Counted from the stretch's first letter, positions 22,600-33,817 are shown. The stretch is DNA of 64,000 nucleotides from Maea johnstoni (GCA_963942565.1 OZ012690.1:35464385-35528384); one strand, 5' to 3'. Made by a program: numbers and translations. The notes: a model not told the origin generated them from the letters alone.

Positions 22600-24515
22600 A
22601 AGCTGCCAAGATGCTGCTGTATCTTGAAGGTTCATTCACTTCTTCCTAATGCATTATGCAATAACATGCTAATTATAAGGGGTGCCAATTTGGGGTTTGG
22701 TGTTAGGTATCGATGCCAACCCTCATAAACATGTAATTGTGTATGCTGCTATATCTTGAAAGTTTGTTTACCTCTTCCTAATGCATTATGCAATAACATG
22801 CTTATAAGGGGTGCCAATTTGGGGTTTGGTGTTAGGTATCGATGCCAACCCTCATAAACATGTAATTGTGTATGCTGCTATATCTTGAAAGTTTGTTTAC
22901 CTCTTCCTAATGCATTATGCAATAACATGCTTATAAGGGGTGCCAATTTGGGGTTTGGCGTTAGGTATAGATGCCAACCCTCATAAACATGTAATTGTGT
23001 ATGCTGCTATATCTTGAAAGTTCATTCTCTTCTTTCTGATACATTATGCAATGACATGCTCATAAGGGGTGCCAATTTGAAACCTAACAAGTTAAGTATG
23101 GGGTATGACGTTAAGTATCAATGACAACACTGACATAAACATGTAATTGCGTAGGCTGCTATATCTTAAGGTTCGTTCCCTTCTCCCTGATACATTATGC
23201 AATGACATGCTCATAAGGGCTGCCAATTTGAAACCTAACAAGTTAAGTATGGGGTATGACGTTAAGTATCAATGACAACACTGACATAAACATGTAATTG
23301 CGTAGGCTGCTATATCTTAAGGTTCATTCCCTTCTCCCTGATACATTATGCAATGACATGCTCATAAGGGCTGCCAATTTGAAACCTAACAAGTTAAGTA
23401 TGGGGTATGACGTTAAGTATCAATGACAACACTGACATAAACATGTAATTGCTTAGGCTGCTATATCTTAAGGTTCGTTCCCTTCTCCCTGATACATTAT
23501 GCAATGACATGCTCATAAGGGCTGCCAATTTGAAACCTAACAAGTTAAGTATGGGGTATGACGTTAAGTATCAATGACAACACTGACATAAACATGTAAT
23601 TGCGTAGGCTGCTATATCTTAAGGTTCATTCCCTTCTCCCTGATACATTATGCAATGACATGCTCATAAGGGCTGCCAATTTGAAACCTAACAAGTTAAG
23701 TATGGGGTATGACGTTAAGTATCAATGACAACACTGACATAAACATGTAATTGCGTAGGCTGCTATATCTTAAGGTTCGTTCCCTTCTCCCTGATACATT
23801 ATGCAATGACATGCTCATAAGGGCTGCCAATTTGAAACCTAACAAGTTAAGTATGGGGTATGACGTTAAGTATCAATGACAACACTGACATAAACATGTA
23901 ATTGCGTAGGCTGCTATATCTTAAGGTTCGTTCCCTTCTCCCTGATACATTATGCAATGACATGCTCATAAGGGCTGCCAATTTGAAACCTAACAAGTTA
24001 AGTAAGGGGTTTGACGTTAGGTACCAATGACAACACTCATAAACATGTAATTGCGTATGCTGCTATATCTTAAGGTTCGTTCCCTTCTTCCTGATACTTT
24101 ATGCAATAAACTGCTTATAAGGGCTGCCAATTTGAAACCTAACAAGTTAAGTGAGGGGTTTGACGTTAGGTATCAATGACAACACTGACATAAATATGTA
24201 ATTGCGTAAAAGCTGCTATATCTTGAAAGTTCATGCTCTTTTTCCTGATGCATTATGCAATAACATGCTTATAAGGGATGGCAATTTGAAACCTTACAAG
24301 TTAAGTAAGGGGTATGACATAAGGAATCAATGACAACACTGACATAAACATATAAATGTGTATGCGGCTTTATCTTGAATGTTCATTCTCCTCTTCCTGG
24401 TAAATTATGCAAAAACCTGCTTATAAGGGATGACTATTTGAAACCTTACAAGTTAAGTATGGGGTATGACATTAGGTATCAATGACAACACTTACGTAAA
24501 CATGTAATTGCGTAT
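22600..24515. repeat. Satellite array, 129-bp and 151-bp unit forms
   Basis: About 13 head-to-tail units, each with GCTGCTATATCTT, ATTATGCAATAACATGCT, GTGCCAATTTG and CATAAACATGTAATTG. The first units (starts near 22741, 22870 and 22999) have a 129-bp period. From about 23000 a 22-bp segment containing AACCTAACAAGTTAAGTA is added and the period becomes 151 bp (23151, 23302, 23453, 23604). Units in the middle are almost identical, while those at both edges are diverged, as expected from unequal crossover. Non-coding; no CRISPR-like spacers. Confidence 0.93.
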
Positions 24516-24540
24516 GCATCGAGAAGAGTGGATTACCCCT

Positions 24541-24752
24541 TTAACCCTTATGCTGCTGGTGGCTAATTTGGTCAATACAAAATGATGCAAAAACCTGAAA
24601 AATGACTGAAACCCTGTCATATGGGTACTCATCTGAGAGTACTCAGCAAGCTCTATCCAGTGAATATCAACATGACAGGGTTTGGATAGTTCTTAGAATT
24701 TCTTGCATCCTTATGCTTTGGACGAAAGTAGCCCCAGTATTGGAAGGGTTAA
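24541..24752 (+). mobile_element. TTAA-A MITE, complete copy
   Basis: TTAACCCTTATGCTGCTGG at the left and GTATTGGAAGGGTTAA at the right; it begins about 25 bp after the satellite ends. Confidence 0.88.
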
Positions 24753-25078
24753 GATATCGCAACTCAGCTCCAATCCCTTTATACACATCCCTGAGAGAAG
24801 GGATACTCTTGCTGAGTGATAAGTGCAAATTGAAGAGAAGTGATATTTTAATTTGAAATATCATTGGTATTGGTCACTTCATTATCAATCAGGATTTGAT
24901 GTACCGCAGCTCATTACTATGTCAGTTACAGGACTGGTATCCTTTCAGAGGAGAGTGTTGTTGGCAGCTTAGTGAGTCTATATGTTACATGACACGTCTC
25001 CACAGCTCCCCACTTGTTAACCAAGCTGGACCTATTGAAGCTTAGCCATTGTCTGAGAACTACTACGGGGCCCCTGAG
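24753..25078. other. Unrecognised spacer
   Basis: About 325 bp without gene or clear repeat. Confidence 0.4.
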
Positions 25079-25306
25079 TTAACCTTTTCGCTGCTTGGTG
25101 CTAATTTGGTCAACATGAAATGATGACAAAAAGCTGAGAAATGACTGAAACCATGGCAAATAGGAACTCATCTGATAGCACTCAGTGTCAGAGAGCTTTC
25201 CAATGAATATCAACTTAACAGGATTTAGATGGTTTTATATATATATTTTTGCTTTTTGCTTTTTTTGTGCATTGAACGTAAGTAACATCAGCAGCAGAAG
25301 GGTTAA
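25079..25306 (+). mobile_element. TTAA-A MITE, diverged full-length copy
   Basis: TTAACCTTTTCGCTGCTTGG to GCAGAAGGGTTAA, with internal TAGGAACTCATCTGATAGC. It is slightly longer than the consensus because of an AT/T-rich expansion near 25235-25265. Confidence 0.8.
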
Positions 25307-25524
25307 ACGACTAGCCCCAGAGCCAAGGGCTACAGAAAATTGTGTGTGGCCATTATGCTATTTGCATTTGCAGCCCTGCAGGCTATAAGAAAAGTGACAT
25401 TTTAAGATCATGCTCTGTGGAATATCATTCAAGAATATGATTTGTTAAAGAACACCACTTGACACATCAGTTGTCCTTCAGTATAGTTATGAAATGAAAT
25501 ATAACAGTGGCAAAGATAGGTGAC

Positions 25525-25709
25525 AACTTGGAATAATCTCCCTGACAACATCAAGGTTGCTGATAGTGTGCAAAACTTCCAAGACACAGATGAAGACATG
25601 ACATAAACATCTGTTCACTGGCTATTCTTTATATAGCGCTTTTGAACATAATATGTGGAAATGGGGCTATATCAAATATTAAAATTGAATATTGATATTA
25701 TTATTATTC
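25525..25709 (+). mobile_element. LINE 3' end (CR1/L2-like)
   Basis: Near 25529 the reading TWNNLPDNIKVADSVQNFQ resembles the WNxLP...SFK segment that ends many CR1/L2 reverse transcriptases. It is followed by a 3' UTR with TATATAGCGCTTTTGAAC and a short (ATT)n tail at about 25690-25709. Only the last 180 bp or so remain. Confidence 0.65.
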
Positions 25710-25724
25710 CACATCTGATGATCC

Positions 25725-25963
25725 ATTCAAACCCAATAATGCTTTAGAGTTCCTTCGGGTCAAGTTGGTGTCTGGATCTTGGATATTTTCGAAAATAACT
25801 TAAGAATCTAGAATAATTGTAAAAAATAGTTGAAGAAGAGTTGTTTATTATGTTCCGATTAACATTTCTCCATCAAACATTTTCCAAACTATGATTTTGC
25901 CCTCAAGGTTTCATAAAAATTGTTAGACCGCTTAATTGACCGCTGTTAACATTAATGGGTTAA
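25725..25963. mobile_element. TTAA-B MITE, near full-length
   Basis: Left end TCCATTCAAACCCAATAATGC, core AGTTGAAGAAGAGTTGTT opposed by ACATTTCTCCATCAAACATTTTC, right end AACATTAATGGGTTAA. The final TTAA touches the next copy. Confidence 0.7.
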
Positions 25964-26206
25964 TAACCCTTTCCTGCCTGGATTCATGATATTCCCTTTA
26001 CAAGAGTCACCTGGACCAAAGATACTTTTTAAAATAACTTTGGAATCAAGCATAAATTAGAAAAATATTAGAAGGAGAGTTGTAGGTTGCGTCCTGGTTA
26101 ACATTCCTCCATCAAATATTCTCTATGAAATGATCATATCATAATGATATTACTAGAATAGTCAGTCTGTTTGGTTGCTATTATATCAAGACACAACTGG
26201 GTTAAA
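25960..26206. mobile_element. TTAA-B MITE, head-to-tail with the previous one
   Basis: Begins TTAATAACCCTTTCCTGCCTGG, has core TATTAGAAGGAGAGTTGTAGG opposed by ACATTCCTCCATCAAATATTC, and ends ACAACTGGGTTAA. Confidence 0.7.
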
Positions 26207-26216
26207 GATTTATATC

Positions 26217-26431
26217 TTATCCCTTCCAATGCTCAGGCTATTTGTCCAAAGCACAAGAATGCAAAGAATTTTCAAAACCTTCTAAAACCCTGTCATGTTG
26301 GCATTCATTTGATAGCTCGCACTGCATACTCTCAGGTGAGTACCCATGTTCCAGGGTTTCAGTTTTTTAAAAAGTTTTTGCATCATTTTGCATTGGCCAA
26401 ATTAGCCACCACCAGCATATTTTAGGGTTAA
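26217..26431 (-). mobile_element. TTAA-A MITE, complete copy within a short direct repeat
   Basis: On the minus strand it begins TTAACCCTAAAATATGCTGG. The plus-strand left end CCCTTCCAATGCTCAGGC is preserved. The words TGGGTTAAAGATTTATA and (T/C)CTTA stand on both sides of the element (about 26198-26220 and 26439-26461), a flanking duplication longer than the usual TTAA. Confidence 0.8.
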
Positions 26432-27457
26432 GGCAAATTGGGTTAAAGATTTATACCTTAATGCTAGTCCAGTATATTACAAGTAAACCCATAAGGAAAC
26501 ACTGCTTGTTGTTTATGAATGCAAGAGGTCATTTCTTATGTATAGGTGTGGAGTGCAGTAGATGGTTCTAGTCGCACGCCACTTAAAGGATTAAGCCTTG
26601 CAATGCACCAATACATCAGCATTACAGACAACATCAACTCACAAGCTTAAACCATATGTGTGGGAGTCACTTGGGGCCAGGGTTTTGACAATACAGCGTC
26701 TCTTGCTGAAAAACACCACAGGTATGACAAGTATGTAATGCCAAAGCCATAACTCTCACCACTTAAGGTATGTTCCAGGAGTGATATTTCAAATACCTTT
26801 TGAAGGAAAATTTACTCTCATAGGAGAAAAGAACTTAAACTCATCTATCAGTGCCGGAATAACTGAAGTGATATTTTTCAGGGCATATTCTTTTTTGAAA
26901 ATATTTTATGACTTGTCAATCATAATTTTACCTATAACTTGCTCTCATAAATTATGCAAGAATTGTCAGGCGATGAATTGCAGTAAATGTCACTTGTACT
27001 TTCATGCACCAACAAACAAATATTTCACAGTTATCTGTCAGTTTTGCTAACCCTATCATCAATTGTAAATTCCTTACTGATTGCCATTCCTAGTAATGTT
27101 CAATGTGACTGCAGTTCCCGGAAAAACATCTATTAACCACACATCTTGGGCAACATTGTCCAAATTGTAATTTTGCCCATTAATCCCTGATGCTAATTGT
27201 GTAATGGGTATCATTAAGCTAAATCCACTACCAGATAGTTGATGCTTTGACAATTAGAAAAAAATCATAGTCATCTAATATATCAAAATGAACATTGGAG
27301 TGAGCACAACATTCTGACAGCCAAATGGTAAAATCTGTATCCTTGTGGGAGGGGGTCCTTTAGACTGCATGATGAGCTAGTCACTTTTAAAAAAGAATTT
27401 GATAATCTCCAACGCATATATGCATGCATTGTTTTGAAGGTTAGTGTTGCTTTACGC
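26432..27457. other. Gene-free sequence
   Basis: Nothing supportable. An open frame at 26781-27050 is AT-rich with no domain and is probably chance. TTAA-B-like words occur near 26790-26960. Confidence 0.45.
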
Positions 27458-27688
<231 letters not shown>

Positions 27689-28398
27689 GCCAATAGTCAA
27701 TGGTAGAAGATAAATACTAGACCATGCAGCTTGTGGGGGAGTCATAACTACACAGCCAGAAAAATTATGCTATGGAGCTGAACTGACTTTGTTAATGATG
27801 TAACTGATATATATTTCTCCTTTAATGAACCATAATTATAACACAAATCATGTTTATTCAATTGATTAATTATTCAAATTAACTAATTTGGTGTGCGTGT
27901 TTCTTGACCTTGGTATGATATACGCAAAAATCACACAAGAAATAACATTTTTTATATTTTTTTTACTGAAATGTGAAAACATGCGGTGGTGAAATTTCAT
28001 CCAAGCATTTTATATTTTTCTAATTAAGCATCAGATTTCTAAAGAAAAAGAGGGATTAATTTTCCGTGTCTTTGGTGCTATTTTCATCATTAAGTTCTGG
28101 GTGAGAAAACAACTATCACATGACATGAAATCTACATTAAATTGAGACATTCCATCCATCCTGCTTCACGCTAAGTGGATACAATGTGTTTTTCTTAGCC
28201 GTTTGAAACATCGTAACTGGAGAATGCCTTATAATAGGTTTTAAATCAATCTACTTTGTCAGCCGTTAGTTTCCAGTTGCATTAAAATCCTTGTTATGTC
28301 GTTGCAATATATTTCCCGAGTGTGTTAAGAAGGTTTTCCGGAGAGATGTGTCATTGGCTCATCCTTGGAAAAAGCAAAAAAATACCGCTTGAGACTTT
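27689..28398. other. Unique-looking non-coding block
   Basis: No gene. About 27840-28150 is rich in ATTAATTA-type words (AATTGATTAATTATTCAAATTAAC); otherwise unremarkable. Confidence 0.4.
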
Positions 28399-28566
28399 AA
28401 CCCATTTATGCCTAGAGTTCCCTTTAAGCAGTTTTGACTGTATCTATTCGACTTATGAAAATAACTTGGTAAAACACTTCAATTCTCAAAAGATTTGAAG
28501 GAGAGTTGTAGATTGAGTTCTCATGAGTAATTTCTCTTTCAAATATTTTTTACGAATATGCATCTA
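28399..28566. mobile_element. TTAA-B MITE, left two-thirds
   Basis: TTAACCCATTTATGCCTAGAG, core GATTTGAAGGAGAGTTGTAG opposed by AATTTCTCTTTCAAATATTTTTTAC. It breaks off exactly at the TTAA (28567) where a TTAA-A copy begins, which suggests one inserted into the other. Confidence 0.7.
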
Positions 28567-29069
28567 TTAATGATAAACTGCTGGTGACTAATGGCCCATA
28601 CAAATCAAAAATGCCAAAAAAACAGAAAAATGATTGAAATCCTGCAACATGGGTGCTCATCTGAGAGCACTCAGCGAGAGCTATTCAATAAATACTAATA
28701 CGACAGGGTTTGAATAGTTTTCACATTTTTTTTTGCATTCTTGCATTCGTAATGCTCCGTGACGCGATCGCCGAGTTGTTGGAAAAACTGCTATGGACCA
28801 CCAGACGGACAACGAGGCTGGCTGTAAGGTTATTGGCGGTTGTAGTGAGGTTGCCACTAGGTACCTATACGGTTTTACAGGTATCCCAGTACGGTGTACC
28901 GCCATCAGTCGGCATCGTACGCCATACATCGTCACGTAACCGTACTACTTCCTTCTAAATTAACCACACTACTTCCTTCACATACCGCATAAAAAACTTT
29001 CAATCGCACTGAAAATGAACTCAGCAGATCAACTTTGACAGTGTAAATGTGGCTTCCTTAAGGGGTTAA
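28567..29069 (+). mobile_element. TTAA-A MITE, apparently split by a 300-bp insertion
   Basis: The left 175 bp (ACTGCTGGTGACTAATGG through ACAGGGTTTGAATAGTTTTC) are a clear TTAA-A copy. The expected right end may reappear as TGGCTTCCTTAAGGGGTTAA near 29047-29067. Between about 28745 and 29030 lies unrelated, more GC-rich and CpG-rich sequence of unknown identity. Confidence 0.5.
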
Positions 29070-29149
29070 CTGTCAGTTGCATAGTGAAAATAAGGGAGAT
29101 GTGCCTACATATTTTATGATTTCCTTATAATAAATTCATACACCACCAG

Positions 29150-29656
29150 GTTTAAATTGCAAAAGAAGTATGCAAGGTTAATATACTTGATGCTGATATT
29201 TCTCATCCTAGTATAGACCTCTTCAGAAAATTGAAATAGCTACCCTTTGAAAACAGAGTTTCCTTCAAAACTGCAATTATGATGTATAAAACCATATATG
29301 GACTTAACCCTACATACATGAAAAGCATGCTTTCTTTCTGCACTCAACGACATGATCATCATACCAGATCTAGCACGTCTATGAATCTGGTATTACCTCC
29401 TGTTAGAATAGATGCATTTAAGAATTCTTTTACTTTTCAAGTTTTCAAGGTGTTTGTCTCTGGAACTTACTAAACTCGAGCTTTAGAATGGCAAGCTCTC
29501 TTCACTCTTTTAAAACAGAGTACTTAAATGAACAATATGTAAAGCTATCTTGTAACCCTGTGACCCAAGGGCTCGGGTACCATACTGATGTTCTATACTG
29601 AGGGCCACAGGGAAGATCAATGTATCATTTGACTGTGTTACCCTCTTGAAATAAAG
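29150..29656 (+). mobile_element. LINE 3' end with C-terminal RT remnant
   Basis: Readable in pieces: ILDADISHPSIDLFRKLK, WLPFENRVSFKTAIMMYKTIYGLNPTYMKSML, RSSTSMNLVLPPVRIDAFKNSF, then WNLLNSSFRMASSLHSFKTEYL. This is the C-terminal part of a CR1/L2-type ORF2. At least two frame changes separate the pieces (near 29190 and 29445). The 3' end is GAAATAAAG followed by an (ATT)n tail. It differs in family from the LINE at 5.6-8.3 kb. Confidence 0.8.
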
Positions 29657-29731
<75 letters not shown>

Positions 29732-29747
29732 AGTATTAGTATTATTA

Positions 29748-29842
<95 letters not shown>
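29657..29842. repeat. (ATT)n then (TAG)n microsatellite grown from a LINE tail
   Basis: The ATT run begins immediately after the LINE polyadenylation signal, so it is the LINE tail expanded. A TAG run follows from about 29780. Confidence 0.95.
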
Positions 29843-29843
<1 letters not shown>

Positions 29844-30797
29844 TTTCCACATATAAAGCCATTTATCTTAAGAAAAAATAGTAAGCCTAAGGGGAAACCA
29901 TAAGTTTCCAAACAGGTCTAAAGTTTTCTGACTTGTGAGATAAAATCTCAAATGGAGTTTTAAACAGATTTCTCATATCACATATCCACTTCTAAGTGGA
30001 GAGATCAATATGCTATGAAGGTTTATTTGTAGTCGTATTTTAATTCTGTGCATTTCCATTGTGCTCCAATGCATTCATCATGGTCTTTTTTTGAACATTT
30101 TCAAAAATGTAAGTAAAAATTTAAGTAAATTTTAAAACCATTTGAATGTATAATTGTTCTTTGAATATTTCATGAATGAACATTTTTAGTCGATTGATTG
30201 TTTTTATCACTGTATCCCTTTAAATCACAATACCTGTCAATTATTCGAAAATAAAGACCACTTAGTCAAAAGTGGTCTTTAACCCATTCCTGTCTGTACA
30301 TAGTCTCTGCAAAGGTCCTGACTATTTAGGTGATTATATAAACAGGAGATCTTCGCAGGGTATCAGTGGGTTTCTTTAGTAGGTTTGTCTGTATTCAGAG
30401 GGATGGATATGAAATATTTGATTAAAAAAATGTATAATTTATCATGTAATGATTCTAAAATTCACGTCATTTTTTTTTCGTTTGCAGGTAAGTGTGAATT
30501 ATGTCAGTACTCTGTGGCAGTGTTGGTGAGTTAATTTTGAGTGGAATTTTATCATGATTGATATCTGAATTTATTATGTTATATTGTAATGTATTCCTAA
30601 GTATATCTAAATTTATCATCTGCTCTGATGTGATTCTCGATGCTGATTGGTCAATAGGTGTCAGACATGGAGCCTTATGTACACTATGTAGACTTGATAT
30701 TGAACCTCTGAATTCTATATCACCCCTTAGCGCACCACCCTAATCGCATTATCACCTAATAGACAGTATAATGTGATGGAGAGCAGGTGATAAATCT
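29843..30797. other. Gene-free sequence with a TTAA-B trace
   Basis: TTAACCCATTCCTGTCTG at 30286 starts a TTAA-B fragment that ends by about 30345. The rest is unrecognised. Confidence 0.45.
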
Positions 30798-30992
30798 GTT
30801 ACACCCTATCAATCCATACAGCAGCCAAAAGCAGCCTGTCAGTTTTGATAAAATCTTTCAGGTAGTAAGCATGGTCGGAAAATATCAATCAGAACACAAC
30901 CGATGACTCTCCTTCTAATATTTTGTAAAGTTAAAACACAAAATTATCATAGACCCAGATGACAATTTCCTGAGGAACTCTTAAGCATGAAA
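30798..30992. mobile_element. TTAA-B MITE, diverged
   Basis: CAATCCATACAGCAGCC, GCAGCCTGTCAGTTTTGATAA, core ATGACTCTCCTTCTAATATTTTG, right end CTTAAGCATGAAATGATTAA. Confidence 0.6.
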
Positions 30993-31059
30993 TGATTAAT
31001 ATATTTCATACCAGCTAGCCATGCGCATTATGTCTCACCACTGCCAAAGGTTAGAAAGG

Positions 31060-31277
31060 TTAGAATTCTGTTTAAGGCATGTAAGATAGTTGTCGGTGAC
31101 TTAGGAAAGGGTTTTTCACAGGTTCTCCAATTTCCTACACTGACTAGATACCATTCAGTTACTGAAAACTAATAACTCATTTAAGGCATAAACTATAGTT
31201 GCCAGTGACTTAGGAAAAGTGAAAAAAAAACTAACAACAAAATTTAAAACTCAAATTCATATTGATAGGTTAGCTTA
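31060..31277. repeat. Two direct copies of a SINE-like segment
   Basis: AAGGCATGTAAGATAGTTGTCGG...GACTTAGGAAAGG near 31074 recurs as AAGGCATAAACTATAGTTGCC...GACTTAGGAAAAG near 31182. The second runs into the AAATTCAAATTCATATT-like 3' end seen in the dispersed sequence at 4120. Confidence 0.5.
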
Positions 31278-31505
31278 TACCATGAATGCTTACAGCGTTT
31301 AGACACAGTCTGACAATTTTGAAAAAAATTTGGATGCAAAAGCTAAGTTGGGAAAGACTTTGAAGGAAAAATGTTATTTAGAACATAACCAACAACTCTC
31401 CTTCAAATATTTAGTGAAATCATTCATAATTCTGAAGTTGTTATTACAATTGTCATAGATCCAGATGGGAATTTTTAGCAGAACTCTTAGGCTTGAAGGA
31501 GTTAA
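31278..31505. mobile_element. TTAA-B MITE, near full-length
   Basis: CATGAATGCTTACAGCG, CAGTCTGACAATTTTGAA, core GACTTTGAAGGAAAAATGTT opposed by CAACAACTCTCCTTCAAATA, right end GGCTTGAAGGAGTTAA. Its last TTAA (31502-31505) is also the first TTAA of the next MITE. Confidence 0.75.
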
Positions 31506-31718
31506 CCCTTATGCTTCTGGTGGCTAATTTGGCGAGTACAAAATAATGCAAAAACTGAAAAATTATTGAAGTCCTGGCACATGGGTACTCATCTGAGAGT
31601 ACTCAGGGAGAGCTATCCAATGAATACCAACATGACAGGGTTTAGATGGTTTTCAAAACTCTTTGCATCCTAAAAAATGTGCTTTGGATGAAAGTAGCCT
31701 CAGCATTGGAAGGGTTAA
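31502..31718 (+). mobile_element. TTAA-A MITE, complete copy
   Basis: TTAACCCTTATGCTTCTGG to GCATTGGAAGGGTTAA; the left TTAA is shared with the TTAA-B copy before it. Confidence 0.87.
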
Positions 31719-32025
31719 TGACCCATTTCCTCTTGTCGATGCTATTAAGTTCTCTAAACAATAATTACCTGCAGGAAGTCAAAAAGCTCCCTAGAAAATT
31801 ACAGGACTCCTTTTACGACCAAAGTCTCTCGCACATCTCTTTAACACTGACAGCTTCCAAGGCAAGGTTACAAATCTCATTGGTGAGATCATGTCTCTCT
31901 AACTCATTACGGAAATTAGATTAATATGTTGTTTTTCTTTGAGATTATTGTGTGTAGGTTGTCACATGATTAAGTTAAAGGCAGCTCAGGGGCTGTGATC
32001 ACATAGATCCTAATCGCATCACTGA
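31719..32025. other. Unrecognised spacer
   Basis: About 300 bp without supportable gene or repeat. Confidence 0.4.
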
Positions 32026-32188
32026 CTGTGCGGTGGTAGAACCTTCACGCTGTCACATTCGTAGTACATATATGGTCTGACAATCTGAACCATAATTCAT
32101 CAAATAGTGCTATATTTGAAAAATATATGAAAGGGGATTGTTTAACAAACATTTTGATCTAATATTTCTCATGATACTGCATTGTTGT
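32026..32188. mobile_element. TTAA-C MITE, degraded
   Basis: GTCTGACAATCTGAACC, then AATATATGAAAGGGGATTGTTT and ATCTAATATTTCTCATG in family order. Confidence 0.5.
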
Positions 32189-32411
32189 TAGCCCATATAT
32201 ACTCACAATTACTGCCAATAGCAGCCTGAAAATTTTGATAAAATCGCTCAAGTGAGAGTGTGTTAATTAAATTAATAGTTATTCCAAATATTACCTACAA
32301 CTCTCCTTCAAATATTTTGTGAAATCAAATTTCGATTCAAAAAATATTGTGCAAAGTATCATAGATCCAGAAGACACTTTCTAGAGGAGCTCTTAAGCAT
32401 TAATTGGTTAA
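32189..32411. mobile_element. TTAA-B MITE, diverged
   Basis: GTTAGCCCATATATACTCAC, GCAGCCTGAAAATTTTG, core CTACAACTCTCCTTCAAATA, right end AAGCATTAATTGGTTAA. Confidence 0.65.
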
Positions 32412-32457
32412 CATTATACAAATATGACATTCCTGTGGCGTGTCCACCAGGAATAAC

Positions 32458-32675
32458 TTCCCCGAGAGAGGATTGTCGCTTGAGGGCATAGCACGAGAAC
32501 AAGGTCGCAAAGATTTCCAAAAAACATCTAAACCCTGTAATGTTGGTATTCATTGGATAGCTCTCGCTGAGTACAGTCTCAAGTGAGTACTCATGTGCCA
32601 GGGTTTCAGTCATTTTTCAGGTTTTTTGCATCATTTTGTATTGGCCAGATTAGCCACCAGCAGCTTAAGGTTTAA
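32458..32675 (-). mobile_element. TTAA-A MITE, diverged copy
   Basis: Plus-strand reading AAACCCTGTAATGTTGG, GAGTACTCATGTGCCAGGG, ATTAGCCACCAGCAGC is the reverse family orientation. The outer left end is unrecognisable; the right TTAA is at 32672. Confidence 0.7.
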
Positions 32676-32781
32676 AACCAAATATTTTGCAAATCAATGC
32701 TTCGTTCCGAAATTATTTTCAAAAGTATGACAGGTCCCGACGACACTCCTCTAGTAGACCTCCAGTCATGAATGGGTTATT
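32672..32781. mobile_element. TTAA-B MITE, right half
   Basis: AAATATTTTGCAAATCAATGC, TTATTTTCAAAAGTATGAC and the end GTCATGAATGGGTTA follow directly on the TTAA of the preceding MITE. Confidence 0.65.
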
Positions 32782-32897
32782 ATGCATGCAGTCAGACCTG
32801 GTTGAGTGACAACCTGCACAGAGAAGCCACCTGTTCATTGAGAGCAATGGAAGGTGAAAAATACATTGATTTCTCATGTGATATGAGACCACCCTCC

Positions 32898-33110
32898 TTA
32901 ACCTATCTTATGCTTAGGATTCCTTTGTCCAATGCACATGAATGCAAAATATTATGAAAATCATCTTATCCAAGTCATGTGGGTACTCATTGGATAGCTC
33001 TCGCTGAGTACTCTCAGATGAGTACCCATGTGCAAGTGTTTCAGTCATTTCCCAGCTTTTTGTAACCATTTTCTGTGGACCAAATTAGCTACCAGCAACG
33101 TTAGGGTTAA
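32898..33110 (-). mobile_element. TTAA-A MITE, complete copy
   Basis: Plus-strand ends TTAACCTATCTTATGCTTAGG and CAACGTTAGGGTTAA; the internal GCTGAGTACTCTCAGATGAG core is intact. Confidence 0.85.
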
Positions 33111-33304
33111 TCCATTTATACCTTTAGCCCCCAAAAACGCCTGACCATTATGGTAATATTTCTGCAACAATAGTAGATTTCATAAGATATTTCAGCTGGA
33201 AGTTAGCTTCAGAACCCATCTCACAACTTCCCTTTAAATGTTTTGTGAATTTATTAGGTCCAGATGACATTTGATAAGGAGATCTGCAGGCACAAACTGG
33301 TTAA
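33107..33304. mobile_element. TTAA-B MITE, near full-length
   Basis: Starts at the TTAA shared with the preceding MITE (TTAATCCATTTATACC), has CTCACAACTTCCCTTTAAATG in the core and ends CACAAACTGGTTAA. Confidence 0.7.
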
Positions 33305-33723
33305 AAACCTCTCTCAAGTCATCTTGTCAATAGTGTATCTTTGCAGGTTTATTGTACATAGTTAAACTTCTTAGAACTCAGTCCCTGTAGACCATTTCAC
33401 GGCTGTCTCTAGCTACGCATATTACCCCAAATTACCTGAAAGAAAAGCACGGCTCCATAAAATGATATATTATTTTGTCTTGAAATACAATAAGCCACCA
33501 ATTTTCCCGGAACCCATTTGTATAATTGAGCAATCTTAGCGGGAGGGGGATAGTAATAGACATAAAGGTGTCTGATTGATAGTATTACAAATGTTTGCAC
33601 AGGTGCAACTACCAATAATCAGTAACTTTCCTCTGGCAATTATTTTCCATCTTGGACGCATGCAGGTTTTACAAGCAAAACATAAACGTAGATATAAAGT
33701 AGCTGTCCCTCGAAACCTTATTA
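33305..33723. other. Unrecognised sequence
   Basis: No supportable gene; overlapping open frames on both strands have no recognisable protein features. Confidence 0.4.
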
Positions 33724-33817
33724 TTAACCCATTTACACTCAGAGTGGCCAAAAGAGTCCTGACCATTTTGGAAATATTTTCGATACTTCTAGAGGAACTT
33801 GAGTGTGAATGGGTTAA
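33724..33817. mobile_element. 94-bp internally deleted TTAA-B MITE
   Basis: Both ends are excellent (TTAACCCATTTACACTCAGA and TTGAGTGTGAATGGGTTAA) but the foldback core is gone: TTTTGGAAATATTTTCGATACTTC joins the two arms directly. It is a minimal two-ended derivative of the 230-bp form at 2178-2407, whose arm sequences it matches closely. Confidence 0.85.

Noticed and set aside
22600-24515. Regular repeats resembling a CRISPR array
   Set aside because: The whole 129/151-bp unit repeats without unique spacers, and the setting is eukaryotic; it is a satellite.
29510-29911. Poly-Asn and poly-Thr frame
   Set aside because: Translation of the ATT/TAG microsatellite that extends a LINE tail.
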